Source of the DNA: Glycomyces salinus
Lineage (GTDB): Bacteria > Actinomycetota > Actinomycetes > Mycobacteriales > Micromonosporaceae
Direction: 5' to 3'
Assembly (NCBI RefSeq): GCF_016428645.1
Contig: NZ_JAELXW010000072.1
Location: 1 to 46,476, forward strand
Length of the DNA stretch: 46,476 nucleotides
This document shows positions 42,791 through 46,476 of this stretch, in pieces. Within the stretch, counting starts at the first letter, position 1, and each line of letters starts with the position of its first letter. The notes beneath the pieces are model-generated. The model made no database searches. It saw nothing but the letters and a program-made list of their open reading frames with translations, and had not been told where the DNA came from. The translations under genes and the position numbers were made by a program.

Positions 42791-43801
42791 TCAGCAGGTC
42801 GACTCGCGCACCCGCAACTCGAACGGCGCGAAGTACTCTCCAGTGGGGCGGCCGGGCTCGCCGATGCGGGCGATCACCAGCTCCACGGCCCTGTCGGCCA
42901 TCCACCGGTGATCGGGAGCCACCGTCGACAGCGCCGGCACCATGTAGCGCGACTCCAGGATGTCGTCGAAGCCGATCAGGCGCACGTCCCCGGGCACGCG
43001 GATCCCGCGGTCGAACAGGCCCCGCAGCACCCCCTGCGCGACGGTGTCGGTCACCGCGACCACCCCGTCGAAGTCCAGGCCCGAGTCGGCCAGCCGGTGC
43101 GCCGCGGCCCGCCCCGACTCCAGGTCCATCGCCGCCAGCGTCAGCCGCAGGTCCGGGTCGGCGACCATGCCCTGCTCCTCGTGCGCCTCCAGGTAGCCCC
43201 GGTGGCGGCGGGTCTCGATGTTGATCCGGTCGAACACCGAGCCGGTCACGATCGCGATCCGCTCGCAGCCGCGGTCCATCAGGTGCAGCGTGGCGGCCTT
43301 CGAGCCCTCCTCGTTGGCCATCAGCACGTGGTCGAACTTCTTGCCGAACTCCTGCTCGCCCAGCAGCACGATCGGGAAATCGCCCTCGGGCGGACGGTAC
43401 CGCTCCAAATCGAGACCGACCGCGCTGAGGATCAGGCCGTCGAACTGGAGCTTGTGGGACTGGGAGATCACGTCGCGCTCCCCGGCCGCGATCGCGCCGG
43501 TCTGCTCGACGGCGACGTGGAAGCCGTGCCGGTCGGCCGCCTCGATCACGTGGGCGGCGAGCTGGCTGAAATACGGCGGGGCGATCTCGGGGACGGCCAG
43601 GCCGATGACGCCGGTGCGCCCGGACTTGAGCACCCGCGCCGAGACGTTGAGGCGGTAACCGGAGTCGCGGATGGCCTCCAGGACGCGCTTGCGGACCCGG
43701 TCGCTCACCCCTCCCCGGTTGTTGACGACGTTGGAGACCGTCATCTTCGACACTCCGGCCAATTGGGCGACATCGCTCATCGTCACCGTGCCGCGCCCCA
43801 C
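42791..43801 (-). CDS. LacI-family transcriptional regulator
   Basis: 336 residues. The HTH is TMSDVAQLAGVSKMTVSNVVNNRGGVSDRVRKRVLEAI with the hinge at about residues 48-60 (NVSARVLKSGRTGVIGLAVP). The effector domain (FDGVVAVTDTVAQGVLRGLFDRG, RLIGFDDI) is complete. The GTG at 43801 has GGAGG seven bases upstream, so the internal ATG at 43780 is not needed. It is the first gene of an operon with the P-loop kinase and the PQQ-type dehydrogenase and most likely regulates them. Divergent from it is a beta-lactamase-like gene. Confidence 0.92.
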   Translation of the reverse strand: MGRGTVTMSDVAQLAGVSKMTVSNVVNNRGGVSDRVRKRVLEAIRDSGYRLNVSARVLKSGRTGVIGLAVPEIAPPYFSQLAAHVIEAADRHGFHVAVEQTGAIAAGERDVISQSHKLQFDGLILSAVGLDLERYRPPEGDFPIVLLGEQEFGKKFDHVLMANEEGSKAATLHLMDRGCERIAIVTGSVFDRINIETRRHRGYLEAHEEQGMVADPDLRLTLAAMDLESGRAAAHRLADSGLDFDGVVAVTDTVAQGVLRGLFDRGIRVPGDVRLIGFDDILESRYMVPALSTVAPDHRWMADRAVELVIARIGEPGRPTGEYFAPFELRVRESTC

Positions 43802-43817
43802 GTCTCATCCTCCAGCC

Positions 43818-43825
43818 TGTTAACA
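43818..43825. promoter_or_regulatory. Palindrome TGTTAACA before the LacI gene
   Basis: An 8-bp perfect palindrome lies 16 bases upstream of the LacI GTG in the 141-base divergent region. It is short and may be chance, but it is the only symmetric AT-rich element there and would suit autoregulation. Confidence 0.35.
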
Positions 43826-43942
43826 CCCTGCAGATCGAGCCTACCGTCACCGATACCGACCCATCGGATCGCCGTGGTCGGGCGGGTGGAGATCCGCTAG
43901 GGTCCATTCGGCCGCGCCCGAGCACAGAACGGAGGCCGACAG

Positions 43943-44797
43943 GTGCTCGACCAGCTCTTCGAACCCCTCGGCGCCACCGTCCACGCCCACATCAGGGACC
44001 TCGACGACGGCCGGAGCCTGGGAGAGCGCGAACACGAGCCGGTCATCCTCGTCTCGGTCATCAAGATCTTCATCGCCTGGGAGTTCAGCCGCCAGGTCGA
44101 GCAGGGCCTGGTCGACCCCGCCCAGACGGTCAAGGCCACCGCCGCCGACCGGCTCGGCGGGACCGGACTGTCCGGGTTCCGGCACGACGCGGTCCTCAGC
44201 CTCGGCGACCTGGTGCAGCTGATGATGGAGGTCTCGGACAACACCGCCGCCGACCTGGTCGTGAGGCACCTCGGCGCCGGATCGATCCGGCGCCTGCCGG
44301 CCGGCCTCGGACTCGACGGCACCCGCCTGGTCGGCAGCCCCAGGACCATTCTGGAGGAAGTGGCCCGCGACCTCGACATCGCCGACCTCGAAGCGCTCGC
44401 CCACGTCCTCGCCGGCGGTGCGGTCACCTCCGAGGAGCTGCGGCGGACCAGCGCCTGGGACACCGACCGCACCAACGTCTCCACCCCCGCCGACCTGACC
44501 GCGTTCCTCGACATGATCTGGAACGGCCCCGAACCGACCCGCGGCGAGATGCGGCACTGGATGGGCCGCCAGCTCACCGGCGGGCGGCTCGCCCGCCTCG
44601 CGCCCAGCGAGGTCGTGACCTTCGGCCGCTCGGGCACCCTGCCCGGATGGCTCAACGAGATCGCCGTCTGGGAATGGCCCGACGGCCGCCGCCACGCGCT
44701 CGCCGTGTTCGCCAAGACCGGCCGCCGCAACTTCCGCGAGGTCGAGCGGGCCATGAGCCGGGCCGCGCTGCTGCTGACCGAGCGGCTCGGTCAGTAG
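43943..44797 (+). CDS. Class A beta-lactamase-like serine hydrolase
   Basis: 284 residues. The catalytic Ser-x-x-Lys is SVIK at about residues 38-41, the SDN loop is present (EVSDNTAADL), and the third motif is FGRSGTLPG, i.e. RSG in place of the usual KTG. No signal peptide is visible and no Glu166-type omega loop is evident. A cytosolic esterase, amidase or peptidase role is as likely as antibiotic hydrolysis. The GTG start has GGAGG seven bases upstream. Its 3' end overlaps the LysR fragment by seven bases. Confidence 0.85.
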   Translation: MLDQLFEPLGATVHAHIRDLDDGRSLGEREHEPVILVSVIKIFIAWEFSRQVEQGLVDPAQTVKATAADRLGGTGLSGFRHDAVLSLGDLVQLMMEVSDNTAADLVVRHLGAGSIRRLPAGLGLDGTRLVGSPRTILEEVARDLDIADLEALAHVLAGGAVTSEELRRTSAWDTDRTNVSTPADLTAFLDMIWNGPEPTRGEMRHWMGRQLTGGRLARLAPSEVVTFGRSGTLPGWLNEIAVWEWPDGRRHALAVFAKTGRRNFREVERAMSRAALLLTERLGQ

Positions 44798-45099
44798 ATC
44801 TCCGACCAGGGCCGCGGCGGCTCCGGGCGCTCCTCGGAGGCGGCCCGGGCCACCAGCACCCGCATCCGCCGGTAGCGTTTGAGCAGCTCGGGGGCCTCGC
44901 GCATGAGCGTGTGCCCGGCCGCGGTCAGGGACACCTGCTTGCCGCCGCGGTCGAACAGCTCGGCCCCGAGCTCCTTCTCCAGCCGCTTGATGCGCTGGCT
45001 CAGCGGCGGCTGCTCCATGCCCAGACGCTCTGCCGCCCTGCCGAAGTGACGTTCCTCACCAACCGCCAGGAAGCACTCCAAGTGCCGCATGATGTCCAT
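44791..45099 (-). CDS. LysR-type HTH protein lacking the effector domain
   Basis: 102 residues. The N-terminal 60 form a normal LysR winged HTH (MRHLECFLAVGEERHFGRAAERLGMEQPPLSQRIKRLEKELGAELFDRGGKQVSLTAAG). The linker helix follows (LLKRYRRMRVLVARAASEE) and the protein stops; the about 200-residue inducer domain is absent and the downstream DNA encodes another gene. It is either a truncated remnant or a stand-alone DNA-binding protein. It is divergent from the metallo-beta-lactamase-fold gene, with a LysR-type inverted repeat in the gap. Confidence 0.75.
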   Translation of the reverse strand: MDIMRHLECFLAVGEERHFGRAAERLGMEQPPLSQRIKRLEKELGAELFDRGGKQVSLTAAGHTLMREAPELLKRYRRMRVLVARAASEERPEPPRPWSEIY

Positions 45100-45108
45100 G
45101 CGGGGACG

Positions 45109-45146
45109 ATATCAATCCCCATATGGACCCCGGTCAGCGTTGATAT
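45109..45146. promoter_or_regulatory. Inverted repeat ATATCAA-N24-TTGATAT in the LysR/hydrolase divergent gap
   Basis: ATATCAA (45109-45115) is mirrored by TTGATAT (45140-45146), with CATATG at 45120-45125 between. The symmetry spans the 83-base region between the LysR-fragment start and the hydrolase start. It fits a LysR-type recognition plus activation site pair, so the truncated regulator may still have a target. Confidence 0.5.
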
Positions 45147-45182
45147 TGGACGAAACCGGGTCTCCGCGGCTTGACTGAGCCC

Positions 45183-46154
45183 ATGACCGAACACGAGGAA
45201 CAACGGCGGCGGACACCGGGCCGCCTCACCAGGCGGCGGCTGGGCATCACCGCCGGGGCCGGCGTCGCGGCCGCGGCCGGAGGCAAGGTCGCGGTCGACG
45301 CGGCCTTCGCCGACTCGGACACCGAGAACCCCACCGGCGGCGTCCGCCTCCGCTGGCTCGGCACCAACGCCTGGGAGTTCAAGACCGAGACGGCCACCGT
45401 GCTCATCGACCCGTGGGTCAGCCGGTTCCCGACCGGCGCCTACTCCTCCGGCGGCGCCGATCCCGACACCCGGATCGAGGTCCACGAGGACGTGATCGAC
45501 GAGCACCTTCCCGAGGCCGACTGCATCCTGGTCACCCACGGCCACTGGGACCACATCGCCGACGTCCCCTACCTCGCCAGGCGGACCGGCGCTACCGTGC
45601 TGGGCACCGAGACGCATCTGAACCTGATGCGCGCCATGGACGCGCCCGAAGAACAGCTCGGCCAAGTCAAGGGAGGCGAGTACTACCAGTTCGACGGGTT
45701 CACCGTCGAGGTGTTCCGCTCCACCCACTCGGCCGGCGGCGAGCACAAGCGGATCGTCTTCGGCGGCACCACCACCGAGGCTCCGAAGCGCCCCAAGAGG
45801 ATCAAGGACCTCATCGAGGGCGGAAGCCTGACCTACCTGATCGACTTCGGCGGCGTCTCCTTCTTCAACGCCGGCTCGGCGAACTTCCTCGACCGTGAGA
45901 TCGAGGGCATCCGCCCCACGGTCCTGTTCGTGCAGCCCGGCGGCGGCCACACCCCCGACTACGTCGGACGGATGCTGGAGGCCACCGGCCATCCGCCCTA
46001 TGTGGTCCTGACCCACTGGGACGACTTCGACGAGCCCCTGACCGAGCCGGCCGTGCCCGGCCTGGACTGGGAGCCCGTGCGCGACCGCGTGGCCGAGGCC
46101 AGCCCCGACTCGGAGTTCATCGTCATCGACCACCTGGAGAGCCATGACTTCTGA
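45183..46154 (+). CDS. Exported metallo-beta-lactamase-fold hydrolase (Tat substrate)
   Basis: 323 residues. The leader has TRRRLGITAGAGVAAAAG (residues 16-33), a twin-arginine signal. The mature part opens with RLRWLGTNAWEF, and the metal site is THGHWDH with His119, His121, Asp123 and His124. Further ligands are in VEVFRSTHSAG and VLTHWDDFD. It resembles L-ascorbate-6-phosphate lactonase-like and YcbL/UlaG-type MBL proteins; the substrate is unknown. The ATG at 45183 is in frame with an upstream TTG that I do not favour. A close paralogue without the signal overlaps its end by 11 bases. Confidence 0.88.
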   Translation: MTEHEEQRRRTPGRLTRRRLGITAGAGVAAAAGGKVAVDAAFADSDTENPTGGVRLRWLGTNAWEFKTETATVLIDPWVSRFPTGAYSSGGADPDTRIEVHEDVIDEHLPEADCILVTHGHWDHIADVPYLARRTGATVLGTETHLNLMRAMDAPEEQLGQVKGGEYYQFDGFTVEVFRSTHSAGGEHKRIVFGGTTTEAPKRPKRIKDLIEGGSLTYLIDFGGVSFFNAGSANFLDREIEGIRPTVLFVQPGGGHTPDYVGRMLEATGHPPYVVLTHWDDFDEPLTEPAVPGLDWEPVRDRVAEASPDSEFIVIDHLESHDF

Positions 46155-46476
46155 GATCACCGTCCGCTGGCTGGGGACCAACGCCTGGGAGATCGAGCGG
46201 GACGGCGCGACCGTCCTGGTCGACCCGTGGGTGACCCGCTTCGAGACCGGCGCGCCGAAGGGCTCGGACTGGAACCGGGAGGCGCCCCTGGTCATCGACG
46301 AGGAGGCCGTGGACGAGCACATCGGCGCGGCCGACTGCATCCTGGTCACCCACGGCCACTGGGACCACATCACCGACATCCCGTACGTCGCCGCCAAGAC
46401 CGGTGCGACCGTGCTGGGCACCGAGACCCACCTGAACCTCCTGCGCGCCATGGACACCCCCGAAGAACAGCTCGGA
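46144..46476 (+). CDS. Metallo-beta-lactamase-fold hydrolase, tandem paralogue without signal (partial, runs off the window)
   Basis: 111 codons are visible from the ATG at 46144. The protein begins MTSEITVRWLGTNAWEIERDGATVLVDPWVTRFETG and contains VTHGHWDHITDIPYVAAKTGATVLGTETHLNLLRAMDTPEEQLG. This is nearly the same as the preceding protein from its residue 54 onward, but with no Tat leader. Its start lies 11 bases inside the preceding gene in another frame. The pair is a tandem duplication giving an exported and a cytosolic copy. Confidence 0.9.
   Translation, partial: MTSEITVRWLGTNAWEIERDGATVLVDPWVTRFETGAPKGSDWNREAPLVIDEEAVDEHIGAADCILVTHGHWDHITDIPYVAAKTGATVLGTETHLNLLRAMDTPEEQLG

Overview
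The window is very GC-rich, with the strong wobble-position GC bias that makes long antisense shadow frames. It carries an SsgA-like sporulation protein, AfsR/SARP-type regulators, a bacterial Ser/Thr kinase and GTG/TTG starts. This points to a differentiating, probably mycelial, actinobacterium. Glycomyces or Stackebrandtia-like is a guess; no rRNA or tRNA is present to settle it. I see no insertion sequence, CRISPR array, tRNA or phage gene.

Layout. 1-6.6 kb: an SsgA-like protein, an O-methyltransferase, a NarL-type two-component pair, an acyl-CoA desaturase, an alpha/beta hydrolase and a ketopantoate reductase. 6.6-10 kb: a large AfsR-like regulator. 10.1-14.4 kb: a compact minus-strand cassette made of an orphan LuxR-type regulator, an 88-residue membrane peptide with a Trp/Cys tail and a very strong Shine-Dalgarno site, an ABC ATPase, an ABC permease, a two-helix membrane protein and an M50-like intramembrane metalloprotease. 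A second HTH-only regulator faces the cassette across a strong bidirectional terminator. It looks like a peptide export and processing system with no modification enzyme, and is my main candidate for something undescribed. 14.5-22.4 kb: a minus-strand run with a RamB/ScfR-like regulator, a hydrolase, a second AfsR-like regulator, a membrane Ser/Thr kinase and a lipoprotein; the last three resemble an AfsK-AfsR relay. 22.5-25.4 kb: aceA and aceB (glyoxylate shunt), divergent from the RamB-like gene.

25.6-31 kb: a GH36 alpha-galactosidase, a cupin, and a gluconate locus (gntR, gntK, gntP) with a clear operator. 31-37.6 kb: a minus-strand inulin/fructan operon with a sugar ABC transporter (binding lipoprotein and two permeases), a LacI repressor, and a long frame joining a GH32-like glycosidase to a GH91 inulin fructotransferase. 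The fructotransferase is broken near its C-terminus by one extra base in a C7 tract. Its promoter has three LacI-like operators.

38-46.5 kb: a DoxX-like protein, a KP-43-like subtilase, a LacI/P-loop kinase/PQQ-type dehydrogenase operon, a beta-lactamase-like hydrolase, a LysR fragment (HTH only), and two tandem metallo-beta-lactamase-fold proteins, one with a Tat signal and one without. The second runs off the window. Much of the window is carbohydrate and C2 metabolism under local regulators, interleaved with secondary-metabolism-style control genes.
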